NCBI GenBank assembly: GCA_910589665.1
Contig: CAJUTR010000015.1
Span: forward strand, 1-62,905
DNA: 62,905 bases
Direction of reading: 5' to 3'
Origin: an uncultured Eubacterium sp.
GTDB lineage: Bacteria > Bacillota > Clostridia > Lachnospirales > Lachnospiraceae
Every line of letters begins with the position of its first letter. Position 1 is the first letter of the stretch. Shown here one piece after another: positions 9,362 to 18,424 of the stretch. The position numbers and the translations under genes were made by a program. The notes beneath the pieces were generated by a model. The model saw only the letters and a list, made by a program, of their open reading frames with translations. It ran no database searches and was not told the DNA's origin.

Positions 9362-10213
9362 CTACTTGTTATTATAACATTTCATGATCGCTTCCACGGC
9401 CTGGCCCACATGGATGGCGTTATGCGGCAGGCGGATTCCCCGGTTCGCCAGTCCTTCCATCACATACGTGACCTGAGGCGCGCGAAGGCCAATCTTCTCC
9501 AGCTCCCGATAATGGGAAAAAACGCGCTCCGGCGTTCCGTCTAGGAAAATGGTCCCTCCATTTAAGACAATAAGCCGCTTGGCGTATTTTCCCATGTCCT
9601 CCATACTATGGGACACGACGATCACCGTAATGCCGCGCTCCTCATGAAGCTTTTTTATGAGCTGCAGCAGATCATCCCGTCCCTCTGGATCCAGTCCGGC
9701 CGTCGGCTCATCGAGGATTAGGACTTCCGGCTCCATCGCAAGTACGCCGGCAATCGCCACCCGCCGTTTTTGGCCGCCGGATAACTCCAAGGGGGATACA
9801 TCGAGCAGATCATCCGTGATCCCTACCTGTTTCAACGCCTGAAACGCCCGCATATCTACCTCCAGCGGTTCCAGTCCGAGATTTCCCGGGCCAAATTTCA
9901 CATCATCGAGTACCGTTTTCTCAAACAACTGCTGTTCCGGATACTGGAAGACAATGGAAACTTTTCCACGGAGCTTTTTTTTCGAATAATCTTTTTCGTT
10001 TATGTCCTCCCCATTGTAATATACGCCGCCGGATGTCGGTACGAGCAGTCCGTTCAAATGCTGGATCAGCGTGGATTTTCCCGAGCCGGTATGGCCGATC
10101 AAGCCAATGAACTCTCCGTCTTCTATTTTTAAACTCACATCATATAGCGCTACTTTTTCAAATACGGTGCCTTTCCCGTACACATATTCCACTTCATTAA
10201 GCAAAATGGACAT
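9362..10213 (-). CDS. ecfA2: ECF transporter ATPase EcfA2
   Basis: This 283-aa ABC ATPase has Walker A GHTGSGKST, Q-loop FQYPEQQLFE, signature LSGGQKRR, Walker B VLILDEPTAGLDP and switch His in VVSHSME, so all catalytic motifs are intact. It forms the asymmetric ATPase pair with EcfA1. I start it at the ATG at 10213 or the adjacent 10216, behind GGGAAGG; the longest frame begins 19 codons upstream inside ecfA1. The start overlaps the end of ecfA1 in neither case. Confidence 0.94.
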   Translation of the reverse strand: MSILLNEVEYVYGKGTVFEKVALYDVSLKIEDGEFIGLIGHTGSGKSTLIQHLNGLLVPTSGGVYYNGEDINEKDYSKKKLRGKVSIVFQYPEQQLFEKTVLDDVKFGPGNLGLEPLEVDMRAFQALKQVGITDDLLDVSPLELSGGQKRRVAIAGVLAMEPEVLILDEPTAGLDPEGRDDLLQLIKKLHEERGITVIVVSHSMEDMGKYAKRLIVLNGGTIFLDGTPERVFSHYRELEKIGLRAPQVTYVMEGLANRGIRLPHNAIHVGQAVEAIMKCYNNK

Positions 10214-10235
10214 CATATCCTTCCCTTCTAAACAG

Positions 10236-11081
10236 TTACAGTATTCCCGCCAGACAGTCCACAACTTCATCCACAGTGATCAGATCCGCTGGTAACGGCA
10301 CTCCCCTCTTACGCAGTTGGGCTGCCAGTTCTGTTACCTGCGGAACGTCGAGGTGATATTTTTTTAACTTGTCCGTCTGAGAAAATATTTCTTTCGGATT
10401 CCCTCCCATAACCAGCTTTCCCTCATTCATCACGAGAACCCGGTCTGCCTCCGTTACCTCGTCCATAAAATGAGTGATCCAAAGAATGGTAATCCCCTCT
10501 TTTTCATTGATCTCCCGAACGGCCTTTAACACATCCCTGCGCCCGCACGGGTCAAGCATCGCCGTTGACTCGTCAAAAACGATACATCTTGGCCGCATCG
10601 CTAATACACCCGCAATCGCCACTCGCTGCTTCTGCCCTCCGGAAAGGTTATTCGGACACTCCTTACGGTTCTGGTACATGCCAACCTTTTTAAGGGACTC
10701 CTCGACGCGGCTCCAAATTTCTTTCGTCGGTACGCCCAGGTTTTCGGGGCCGAATCCAACGTCTTCTTCTACGACATTATTTACGATCTGATTATCTGGA
10801 TTTTGGAACACCATTCCCACTCGCTGGCGGACGTCCCAAATCATCCCGCCGTCACTGGTGTCGATACCATCCACATAAACCGTTCCCTCTCCCGGCAGCA
10901 ATATGGCGTTGATGTGTTTGGCGAGCGTTGATTTTCCTGAGCCATTATGACCGAGAACTGCGACAAATTCCCCTTTTTTTACCTGAAACGACACATGGTC
11001 TACCGCCATTTCCACGCCGATGACTTCATCGTTTTCGTCACGCCGTATGTATTCAAATACGAGATTTTCTACTTTGATCAA
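10236..11081 (-). CDS. ecfA1: ECF transporter ATPase EcfA1
   Basis: This 281-aa ABC ATPase has Walker A GHNGSGKST, Q-loop FQNPDNQIV, signature NLSGGQKQR, Walker B CIVFDESTAMLDP with the Ser-for-Pro exchange usual in EcfA1 (catalytic Glu present) and a switch His in WITHFMDE. It is the first gene of the ECF operon. The start codon appears to be TTG (11081) after GGTGG. In most Firmicutes it directly follows rplQ; here about 6.8 kb of other genes separate them. Confidence 0.94.
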   Translation of the reverse strand: MIKVENLVFEYIRRDENDEVIGVEMAVDHVSFQVKKGEFVAVLGHNGSGKSTLAKHINAILLPGEGTVYVDGIDTSDGGMIWDVRQRVGMVFQNPDNQIVNNVVEEDVGFGPENLGVPTKEIWSRVEESLKKVGMYQNRKECPNNLSGGQKQRVAIAGVLAMRPRCIVFDESTAMLDPCGRRDVLKAVREINEKEGITILWITHFMDEVTEADRVLVMNEGKLVMGGNPKEIFSQTDKLKKYHLDVPQVTELAAQLRKRGVPLPADLITVDEVVDCLAGIL

Positions 11082-11387
11082 AATGCCACCATCCCATCTA
11101 CTGTATTGACACGGTTACAATTAGAAGTGTAACATAAGATACTTATTTTTTCCATTGTTTTTTGAGACTGGCTTCCAGCTTTCTTTTGAGCGCTTTCTGT
11201 TCGTTCCCTTTTTACAGATCCTCCGGCACGGGAAAACAGGCAACAATCCGCATGGGATATGAAATCACAGAACATACAATGTCCGGGAAGGGCAGTTTCT
11301 CCTTGTCCCGGACATTGGGGTCAATATATGGTAGACAAACACGGACTTTTCCACAACATAGCATGCCACATAGTATAAGGCATTGCG
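11082..11387. other. Intergenic region upstream of ecfA1
   Basis: No gene is seen in these 306 nt. A perfect 11-bp inverted repeat (AATGTCCGGGA at 11278-11288 with TCCCGGACATT at 11306-11316, 17-nt loop) lies between the GT87-like gene and ecfA1. Neither strand has a T-run after it, so it is not a classic terminator. A second, weaker dyad (GTTAC...GTAAC) lies near 11115-11134. Confidence 0.5.
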
Positions 11388-12653
11388 TCAATTCGAATTA
11401 TACTTCTGAAAAGTTAAGGGTTTAAATTGCCTGATAATGGCGAGTACAGAATAAGAGAATAAAGTTATTGTCATGATCAGAAGTGCCAAATGGTAGTTGA
11501 AAAGGTTATCGGACAACTCCCCACGAACATCCTGCATGATAAACAGTATGGCAAGCAGGAAAAGGAGATCTGGGTATTTATGATTCGTTTCATTTAAAAA
11601 AGCGATCATTGGCGGAAACAAATACAACAGACAGTAATAACCAGAGTGGGAGGGAAGGATAACGAGAGTCAGGCTGACGGCCATCATCCGTTCCCATTTG
11701 AAAGGGAGCATAAAACTGGCAGCAAGAAAAACAATGCTGACAATATAAGTGATCGCTTTCATAATAGATGGCAGCGATTCTGGCGGGGAAGGAACAAAAT
11801 GTAATATACTGGCAAGTAAGGTACATCCTTCATTGCTTGTATATACTTCCAAATTCAACTGCATATTTTCCATCATTTTCGGCAGATTGGAAAGTCCCCC
11901 TTCGAAAAAAGCAAATGGGGTCAGAAAGAGGATCAGACTGTAAATGATTACACAGACAACGCCTTTCCACTGGCGTTTGTGCAGAAGGAAGATGCCTAAA
12001 ACGGCAGGTGTCAGTTTTAATGACACAGCCACGGCAAAAGAAAGATAAGCCAGCTGTCTGAGCAGACATTTTTGGCTGTCGTAGAAGAAGCTGAAAAACA
12101 TTGTGCAGAACATTGTTATGATGATGGTGTTCGCGCGCTCGAGCGAATAGAGCATGGGGGCTGAGAGCAAACAAGTGACCGCGGTAACTATTTTTAGCGA
12201 ATGGCAGCCTGTTTTACATGTGCAAATGAGTTCGTAAACCATGATCATCGTAATAATTGCAAGGATGAGATATATGATAAGGAATCTCGGTTCCTGATAC
12301 ATCCAAAGAAAATAATTCAGTTTATAATATTGACCCATATCGACTAAACGAGATAAAAAATACGCAAAAACATATGTCAGAGGAGGATAAGCTTTTTCAG
12401 CTAATCCTGTATACATGGTATTGTTGTAAACATCTCTTTGGGAAGAATAACCTACTACATTGAGTATATCGGCCAAAAAATCGCTGCATCCTCTGAAAAA
12501 GATGTTAAATTGTTCGCTGAGATTTCCCTCGTAAAATATTTTAAACAGCCAGAGCATGAACGTTGAGAGAATGACAGAGATAAATGTATATTCATAAAAT
12601 CTCCTTGAGGTTATGATATATTTTATCTTAGACCAAAAATCCGAATGAGTCAT
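11388..12653 (-). CDS. Polytopic membrane protein, GT87-like (GT-C fold) glycosyltransferase candidate
   Basis: This 421-aa protein has roughly ten hydrophobic segments. It shows motifs reminiscent of family GT87 mannosyltransferases: YPPLTYVFAY in the first large loop, LERANTIII and SLKLTPAVLGIFLLHKRQW. GT-C enzymes of this type transfer sugars from polyprenyl-phosphate donors at the outer face of the membrane. A first loop Asp pair typical of GT-C catalysis is not obvious to me. It stands alone in the insertion between ecfA1 and rplQ, and its substrate is unknown. Confidence 0.6.
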   Translation of the reverse strand: MTHSDFWSKIKYIITSRRFYEYTFISVILSTFMLWLFKIFYEGNLSEQFNIFFRGCSDFLADILNVVGYSSQRDVYNNTMYTGLAEKAYPPLTYVFAYFLSRLVDMGQYYKLNYFLWMYQEPRFLIIYLILAIITMIMVYELICTCKTGCHSLKIVTAVTCLLSAPMLYSLERANTIIITMFCTMFFSFFYDSQKCLLRQLAYLSFAVAVSLKLTPAVLGIFLLHKRQWKGVVCVIIYSLILFLTPFAFFEGGLSNLPKMMENMQLNLEVYTSNEGCTLLASILHFVPSPPESLPSIMKAITYIVSIVFLAASFMLPFKWERMMAVSLTLVILPSHSGYYCLLYLFPPMIAFLNETNHKYPDLLFLLAILFIMQDVRGELSDNLFNYHLALLIMTITLFSYSVLAIIRQFKPLTFQKYNSN

Positions 12654-13011
12654 ACTTCCTTAAACTCCTTTCCATAAGCTATTCAATGTCAAAAAGTGTA
12701 CTTATTGACATCCTTTAGTTTTCTTATGTTTTAGAGATAATTTTTTACAAAACACTCTTATTCCTGGCAAAATACGATATAAAACGCCATAAGTAAAAAA
12801 AGAGATTGCCTAATTGTCCAAATTATGGTAAAATATTTTTGAAAATGAGAGTGTCAAAAAGTACACCTTTTGACACTCTCATATACTTCTCACTCACTTA
12901 TTTTCTAATTTTTGTAATACAAAAAGACACATGGTTTTCATTCTTATTCCATGTGCCTTTATCAACGCTGACAAGACCAAAAGCACTCCGTCCGTTCTCT
13001 GTTTCCGCATA
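12654..13011. repeat. Gene-free stretch with two related hairpins
   Basis: This stretch holds two dyads that share the core GTCAAAAAGTG(T)AC. The larger is a perfect 15-bp inverted repeat (12845-12859 with 12868-12882, 8-nt loop). On the minus strand it is followed by TTTTC, so it can terminate the 283-aa gene. The smaller (12686-12711) has 7-bp arms ATGTCAA/TTGACAT. Nothing coding is seen between them. Confidence 0.6.
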
Positions 13012-13863
13012 TCAGACGGTCACATCAAACGCCTCCCCTTCTGCCCAGTCCTGCCTTGCTTCTTCCAGCCGGAGCTTCTCCCGAAGTTCCTCTTCTTTCT
13101 TTGTTTTGTCCCGCTTTTCCTCCAGCCGTTTCTCCTCCGCCTGCTTCTCCGCCTTTTTCTTCACTGCCTTCTTTTGTGCCGCCTTTTTCCGCACTGTCTT
13201 CTGCGCTTCCTTCGCGGCAAGCGATCTCCTGCTCTTTGCCGCCGATTTCGCCGGATCAACATTATCATAAAGAAAGCTCATGCTTCTCACCTGCGCATGG
13301 GATTTCGAAGAAGAAAACGGATGATCCGACGTACAGCTCCCCAGGTATGGGATCCCGTCTGCTCCTGCGTATTTGCGGTTTTTCTCCGCGAGTGAAAAAA
13401 TGCTTCCCGTCAGATGGGACGTCACATGTCTCCCGTCACTGTACTCGAGCGTATAGCCTTTCCTTCCCTGAAGTTCGGAGTCCATCAGACCGTATACCTT
13501 TGCTCGGTACGCTGGGTCCGATGCCATTTTCTGCAACTGTTTCTCATCAATATAAAGGTAAAATTTTCCTGTTACCACTTTGGATGGTTCTTTGTCCGTC
13601 CAAGTATACTCCGGAAACCATTCGTTGATCTGCTGTTTCAATTGCTCCACACTCATCGTCCCGTCACCCTCTTCCTGGGAAATCCGGGACGTATAGTAAG
13701 ACACCGCCTGCTGTTTATAACTCTGAAACCCCTCATTCATATCTTCCAGATATTTATACACCTTATTCGGATTCCATGTCGGTTTGCCAGAAGACGTCTG
13801 TTTTGACCTCTGCGCCACCTGAATATTTCCAGACGCCGCCGCTGCCGTTATCATCATAGACAT
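13012..13863 (-). CDS. Protein of unknown function with Lys/Glu-rich C-terminal coiled coil
   Basis: I do not recognise this 283-aa protein with certainty; its general form resembles uncharacterised Lachnospiraceae proteins of the DUF6033 kind. The N-terminal two thirds contain a segment YKYLEDMNEGFQSYKQQAVS and a WFPEYTWTD motif. The last 90 residues are almost only Ala, Lys, Glu and Arg and should form a long charged helix. No signal peptide or membrane helix is present. The start has AAGGAG at normal spacing, and a 15-bp terminator hairpin follows. Its first 101 nt overlap the end of the upstream frame. Confidence 0.6.
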   Translation of the reverse strand: MSMMITAAAASGNIQVAQRSKQTSSGKPTWNPNKVYKYLEDMNEGFQSYKQQAVSYYTSRISQEEGDGTMSVEQLKQQINEWFPEYTWTDKEPSKVVTGKFYLYIDEKQLQKMASDPAYRAKVYGLMDSELQGRKGYTLEYSDGRHVTSHLTGSIFSLAEKNRKYAGADGIPYLGSCTSDHPFSSSKSHAQVRSMSFLYDNVDPAKSAAKSRRSLAAKEAQKTVRKKAAQKKAVKKKAEKQAEEKRLEEKRDKTKKEEELREKLRLEEARQDWAEGEAFDVTV

Positions 13864-14743
13864 GATCTCTCTCCTTTCTGCTTCCGATCGCTCGTCGTGG
13901 ATATTCCTCTTCTTCCGTTTCGTGTTCCACGAGGTAATCGTAAATTGCCTTCATTTTCATATCCTTACCCGTATGTTCGTAACGCGGCAGGGTATTTGCT
14001 TTCTCATTTTGTATCGACAAAACCTCCGGTATGATGATCGTCAACTGCTGTGTGTCGGAATTTCCAGTTTCCGTATTTACCGTATACAGTTTATAGCTGT
14101 CCTGCTCCGTCAAAAGACAGCTCATAAAGTGTTCCCCCTTCTCCGAAGTCCAGAGGACAGACTTTTTACTGAACTGGATGCCCTCTGCCTTCCCTTCCTC
14201 CCAGGCACACATCGTCGCCGGATCCACCCGTTCAAATGTGTCCACATAGCGCTTTCCCATCGTCTTCTCCCACTTCTCCGCCAAAGAACCATCCCGCTTG
14301 GTTTCGATCGGTTTCAGGTTTAATACGGTGTCGGGTTCCTCTGATGCCGATATTTCAAAGACGTAACTGTCTCCCTGTACTTTTTCATTTTTTTCATTAA
14401 ATACCAAAATGGTATTTCCCTCCACGAGGATCCTCGTCTCCAGAGAATTTGCCGTAAAATAATGGCAGTCAATTTCATGCAGATCGATCGTAGCCGTTAC
14501 CTTCTCCTTTGTTCTGTCGTAAATGACCATCCCCCGGCTGTTGGCAAAGAACAGCCGCGTTTCATCACAGAATAAGATGGGCGGCGCATATATTTCCGAC
14601 TCCGGCGTCCTGTTTTCCATAATCTGTGCACTCTCCGGTTCTATGTTCTGCGTGCTCTCCGGTTCCGTACTGCAAAATTCCCGGATCAGCTCCGTAACCC
14701 TGCCGTTCGTAGCCGCGTTAGTCCCGATGCCCAACATCAGCAC
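13763..14743 (-). pseudogene. Probable truncated gene for an exported protein of unknown function
   Basis: This 326-codon frame has a good-looking hydrophobic run and cleavage site (VLMLGIGTNAATNG) but no basic n-region before it and no ribosome site. The in-frame codons upstream (about 14744-14788) encode unrelated sequence up to a stop, so the first few codons of the signal peptide seem lost. At the other end it runs 101 nt into the next gene in a different frame, suggesting that the original stop is also lost. The body (about 50-290) is hydrophilic with beta-strand character and no motif I recognise. It could still be expressed from GTG at 14743. Confidence 0.5.
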
Positions 14744-14782
14744 ACAGGCAAAAACATCTGCAGATGGATTATTTTCTATGAA

Positions 14783-14816
14783 GCGGTATGGCTATCCCAA
14801 CGTCCTGCCATACCGC
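14783..14816. repeat. Inverted repeat between the GH127 gene and the truncated exported-protein gene
   Basis: A perfect 10-bp dyad, GCGGTATGGC at 14783-14792 and GCCATACCGC at 14807-14816, with a 14-nt loop. There is no T-run, so termination is uncertain. A similar GCCATACCGC sequence forms part of the rplQ terminator at 17841-17850. Confidence 0.55.
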
Positions 14817-14832
14817 CGTCCTCACCACTCCT

Positions 14833-16743
14833 CTATTTTTTGATAGGAAAATACACGCAGTAATTTTCATACCCGACACGGTTTAATGGTATAAAATGTA
14901 TTCCCGCCGGCTGTCCTGCCGTCTTAAAGTCGCTCTTCCAGTTCCCCCACTCACGTTCATTTTCATGAACAAGAATACGCTCGGGCGCATCACCTCCCGC
15001 ATATAACATACGCTCTTCGTCACAAAGACCGGCAAGTACTTCCGGGCCGTACATGAACGCCACCATATTTTCGTCATCTGGGAGAGGACACGCTCGGATC
15101 CCCATTTTCATAGTAATACATATGACATCGCCATCATGAAACTCTTCCTGTATTCCCACAAAACAGCTCCCCTCTTCCGCCACTGCAATCTGTCCGCCAT
15201 TATACGCCACGGTCGCAGGCTCCTTGATCCACTCGGGAATACGTACGTTTATCGTACATTCTACGGGCGATTCCGTCTCGATCTGCAGATACACGCAAAG
15301 GGTATCCGGATTATGCGGGTATTGCGCGGCGGTCCGATTGACAAGCTGTTTCCCGCTGCTCGTGCTGGAAAGATGGAAACTACCCGTGAGCGGATCCCGT
15401 CTTTGCCTTATCTTCACATTCTTTCCGCCTACCGTAAAGGAAGCATCCGAATCAAAATACATGGTTACATAAAGATCGGAGTCTGCCTGATAATACATAT
15501 AGCGGTTCAGCGACGCATTTGCCTGAACCATCGAACCATGGCAGCAGAAAAAGTCATTACATTTGCTGCCCCATCCCTTCCTTGCTCCGGCACGCATCGG
15601 AAGAAAGTATGCGATCAGTCCAAAATCCGGAGAATCGGGAGCATATCCATTTGTGTGCTCCCAATGCCAGTATGTCTGCGCAAGAACACCATTATACAGG
15701 TTCCGCTCGATATAATCCATATATTTTGCCTCTCCGGTCCAGCGGAACAGATAATCCGCCAGACGCATCATATTATACACGGTGCAGTGCTCCTGTGTTT
15801 TCAGGCCGAGTCTTGCCGAAAGAGATTTCTTCGGCCCCCAGATCTCTCCGTTTGTCTGCCCGCCGGTCGCGAGCGTTCCGCGCTCTGTCACAGCCGAATC
15901 CCAATATGCTGTCACAATGTCCTTATATCGCTCCTCCCCGGTCACATTGTATGCCTCTGCTGCTGCGATCACTTCTGGTATCGTTGTGTTCGCGTGCATA
16001 TTCGTGAGAGGATCCTCACCATTCAGCAGTGGCGTGAACAGACGCTGCCTGTAATAGCGCTCCATCAGCTTTTTATATTTATCGTCCCGCGTGATGTCGT
16101 AAAGCTGTACCCAGATCTCCAGCATACCACCCGTTTCAAAGTCCAGAATATCATCCATTTGATCCCTGTCAAACCGGCCGCTCCAGTCATAAAACCAGTC
16201 TGCAAAATGATCCGCCACAGATAATGCCGTTTCATTTCCTGCATAACGGTACATATCGACAAGGCCCATAAACGTCTTATGGATCGTGTAGTGTGGAGCC
16301 CATATTTCACGGCCGCGCGCAATCCGGTAAAGGTATTTTTCAGGAATGGACGCCACCCAGCTTCCCCCGTTGGCCTCCTGACATTTTGCAAGGCGGTCAA
16401 CGATCACATCGGCTTTCGCTTTTAATTCCCTGTCCCCTGTTGCGGCATAGTGCATCGCGGCCGCGGACAACCAGTGACCGAGAAAATGCCCTCTTAACTG
16501 GCATGTCGGCGACTCCCATCCTCCGTGTATATCACCCGGTATATTCGCGTCATGCGTGATGGCGGCCTCCAGTTCATAATTATATATAAGGTTTCTCGTC
16601 GTAAGCTCCATAAGATAGGCTCGGTTATCGCCTTCCTGCCGCTTCAAACGTTCATCATGAACAGCTACTTTGTCAAAGGGAAGCGCATTAATAGAATCCT
16701 TCTGAGCATCTATTCCCATTTTGTTTTGATCTGCGTTTGCCAT
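14833..16743 (-). CDS. GH127 beta-L-arabinofuranosidase
   Basis: This 636-aa enzyme removes terminal beta-L-arabinofuranose from plant cell-wall glycans such as extensin or arabinan side chains. It has the GH127 (formerly DUF1680) alpha/alpha-barrel. The zinc-cysteine active site is visible as EHC (Glu318, Cys320) and the adjacent Cys pair in FFCCHG (Cys400, Cys401), equivalent to Glu338, Cys340, Cys417 and Cys418 of HypBA1. There is no signal peptide, so it acts in the cytoplasm on imported oligosaccharides. The start follows AGGAGG. Three copies of AAAACGCATT in the upstream region may bind a sugar-responsive repressor. Confidence 0.93.
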   Translation of the reverse strand: MANADQNKMGIDAQKDSINALPFDKVAVHDERLKRQEGDNRAYLMELTTRNLIYNYELEAAITHDANIPGDIHGGWESPTCQLRGHFLGHWLSAAAMHYAATGDRELKAKADVIVDRLAKCQEANGGSWVASIPEKYLYRIARGREIWAPHYTIHKTFMGLVDMYRYAGNETALSVADHFADWFYDWSGRFDRDQMDDILDFETGGMLEIWVQLYDITRDDKYKKLMERYYRQRLFTPLLNGEDPLTNMHANTTIPEVIAAAEAYNVTGEERYKDIVTAYWDSAVTERGTLATGGQTNGEIWGPKKSLSARLGLKTQEHCTVYNMMRLADYLFRWTGEAKYMDYIERNLYNGVLAQTYWHWEHTNGYAPDSPDFGLIAYFLPMRAGARKGWGSKCNDFFCCHGSMVQANASLNRYMYYQADSDLYVTMYFDSDASFTVGGKNVKIRQRRDPLTGSFHLSSTSSGKQLVNRTAAQYPHNPDTLCVYLQIETESPVECTINVRIPEWIKEPATVAYNGGQIAVAEEGSCFVGIQEEFHDGDVICITMKMGIRACPLPDDENMVAFMYGPEVLAGLCDEERMLYAGGDAPERILVHENEREWGNWKSDFKTAGQPAGIHFIPLNRVGYENYCVYFPIKK

Positions 16744-16835
16744 TTTTTCTTTTCCTCCTATAATGTCAGTCCCTCCCCCATTACTCTTACAGGCTTTTTC
16801 TTTAAAAAGCGCATCCTTTATTCAATGTGTCCCTT

Positions 16836-16895
16836 AATGCGTTTTAATTCTAAAAACGCATTTAGAACTCATTAAAAACTCATAGAAAACGCATT
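16836..16895 (-). promoter_or_regulatory. Candidate operator upstream of the GH127 gene
   Basis: A 10-bp inverted repeat, AATGCGTTTT at 16836-16845 and AAAACGCATT at 16853-16862, is followed by a third copy of the half-site at 16886-16895, about 100-150 nt before the GH127 start. The arrangement is typical of a dimeric repressor site with an auxiliary half-site. The rest of the 301-nt gene-free stretch 16744-17044 shows nothing else I can name. Confidence 0.45.
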
Positions 16896-17044
16896 GGCAC
16901 CCATATATTTCTATGCTAAATACATACTGCAAAAAGAGAAAAGCTATATATCATTTAGGCATATTATATCATGCTTTCATACAAATGGCAATTTGCAGCA
17001 ATACATTATCCACAGACCAAAATTATTCCGTCAGATCTTTTCCC

Positions 17045-17754
17045 TTACCAACAATCCCCCGGACACATATTTTTCCGATTGATCCACGCGACAGAAAGAT
17101 CCATAGCGGCGCGGCATGCCTTTGTCTGATCTAGCGCGTTCAACATGACAAAATCATGTATTATCCCTTGAAATCTCACCGCTGTCACATCCACTCCGGC
17201 TTCCCGCAGCTTTCTGGCGTACGCTTCCCCCTCATCCCGCAGGACATCCGCCTCTCCATTTAAGATCATTGCCGCCGGAAGTGCTCTCAGCTGCTCTATA
17301 TCTGCCCGGAGGGGCGAAGCCGTAATCTCATTTCGATCACACGTTGACCTCGTATACTGATCCCAAAACCACATCATCCCTTCCCGGTAGAGATAATACC
17401 CTTTGGCAAACTGACGATAGGAATCGCTGCAAAAACAGGCATTCGTAACGGGGTAATATAAGAGCTGCTTTTGAATATACGGCCCGCGCCGTGAATATAG
17501 AAAATGACATTGGCGGGGGATGAAATCTGTTCGGGACAGACGATATAGACCGGAATCTCACCCCATTTGCCGGTATTTACAGTAATTTTACTAATGTCAG
17601 CCGGGTACATGCACACTGGTGTACTCTGCACTTCTTCCAGTACTTGCCGCCCTTTCCACGGCGGCAGTTGAAAGATCAAAGGCGGTTTGGAATTGGCATC
17701 AGACACTTCCACCGCCTCGGGTTCCAAAGATATTCTACGTTCCATCATAGGCAA
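17045..17754 (-). pseudogene. Alpha/beta hydrolase (HSL-type esterase) pseudogene
   Basis: These are the remains of a gene of about 310 codons for an acetyl-esterase-like hydrolase. The upstream part (17374-17754) encodes the N-terminal region up to the oxyanion motif YIHGAG. The sequence then jumps, in another frame, to QLLYYPVTNACF and continues to the C-terminus with the catalytic Asp region (GEADVLRDEGEAYA) and the catalytic His (GIIHDFVML). The segment that should hold the nucleophile motif GDSxGG is missing, so an internal deletion with a frameshift has destroyed the enzyme. Confidence 0.85.
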
Positions 17755-17819
17755 TCCTTTGATAGGGTTTTACTTCATCACATTCTATTCCGGGAACACG
17801 GATACAGAAAAAGAGCATT

Positions 17820-17851
17820 CAAAAAGCGGCATAACTGACTGCCATACCGCT
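17820..17851 (-). terminator. Terminator after rplQ
   Basis: A minus-strand hairpin with an 8-bp stem (17825-17832 with 17844-17851, one G-U pair) is followed by TTTTT. It lies 20 nt past the rplQ stop and closes the rpmJ-rplQ operon. Confidence 0.75.
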
Positions 17852-17870
17852 TTCTTATCTCAATTTTTCA

Positions 17871-18407
17871 TTATACCAGTTCGATCACAACTTCCATCGC
17901 TGCATCGCCCTTACGAGGCCCGATCTTTATGATCCTCGTATAACCGCCCTTGCGGTCTGCGTACTTCGGCGCGATCTCGTCAAACAATTTGCTTGCCACA
18001 TCCACTTTCTTTGTTCCCTTTTTGCGGCCTGCTGTCGCGGTCGGAACTTCTGTGATGCCATAGAGCATTTTGTTCATCTGACGCCTGGCGTGGAGTCTAG
18101 ATGGAGTTTCCTTTTTGATCTCCTTATCAACCGTATCAAAAACAGTCACTTTCTTGCCATCCACAACTTCCTTTACCCGTTTTCCGTCTTTATCTTTCTG
18201 CGGCACTTTCGCTTTTACCGTAACCATCTCATAGCTATCTTTTTCACGAACTGCCAACGCGATCATATGCTCAGCGATCTTGCGGATCTCTTTCGCCTTC
18301 GCTTCCGTTGTAACAATTTTTCCGTGATAAAGGAGATTTGTCACCTGGTTACGAAGCAGAGCTTTTCTCTGGCTGGAAGTTCTTCCAAGCTTTCTATAAC
18401 CTGCCAT
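17871..18407 (-). CDS. rplQ: 50S ribosomal protein L17
   Basis: This 178-aa ribosomal protein lines part of the large-subunit exit region. The N-terminal MAGYRKLGRTSSQRKALLRN and the C-terminal GGYTRIIKIGPRKGDAAMEVVIELV are classical. About 55 extra residues in the middle (roughly 60-112, rich in Lys, Asp and Val) make it much longer than the usual 115-125 aa. Long L17 forms of this kind occur in Lachnospiraceae. It is the last gene of the alpha operon and has a terminator directly after it. Confidence 0.97.
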   Translation of the reverse strand: MAGYRKLGRTSSQRKALLRNQVTNLLYHGKIVTTEAKAKEIRKIAEHMIALAVREKDSYEMVTVKAKVPQKDKDGKRVKEVVDGKKVTVFDTVDKEIKKETPSRLHARRQMNKMLYGITEVPTATAGRKKGTKKVDVASKLFDEIAPKYADRKGGYTRIIKIGPRKGDAAMEVVIELV

Positions 18408-18424
18408 TTCTATGTCCTCCTTGC

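Noticed and set aside
15136..16224. 362-codon plus-strand frame opposite the GH127 gene
   Set aside because: GH127 motifs and zinc ligands establish the minus-strand gene; the opposite frame has an implausible composition.
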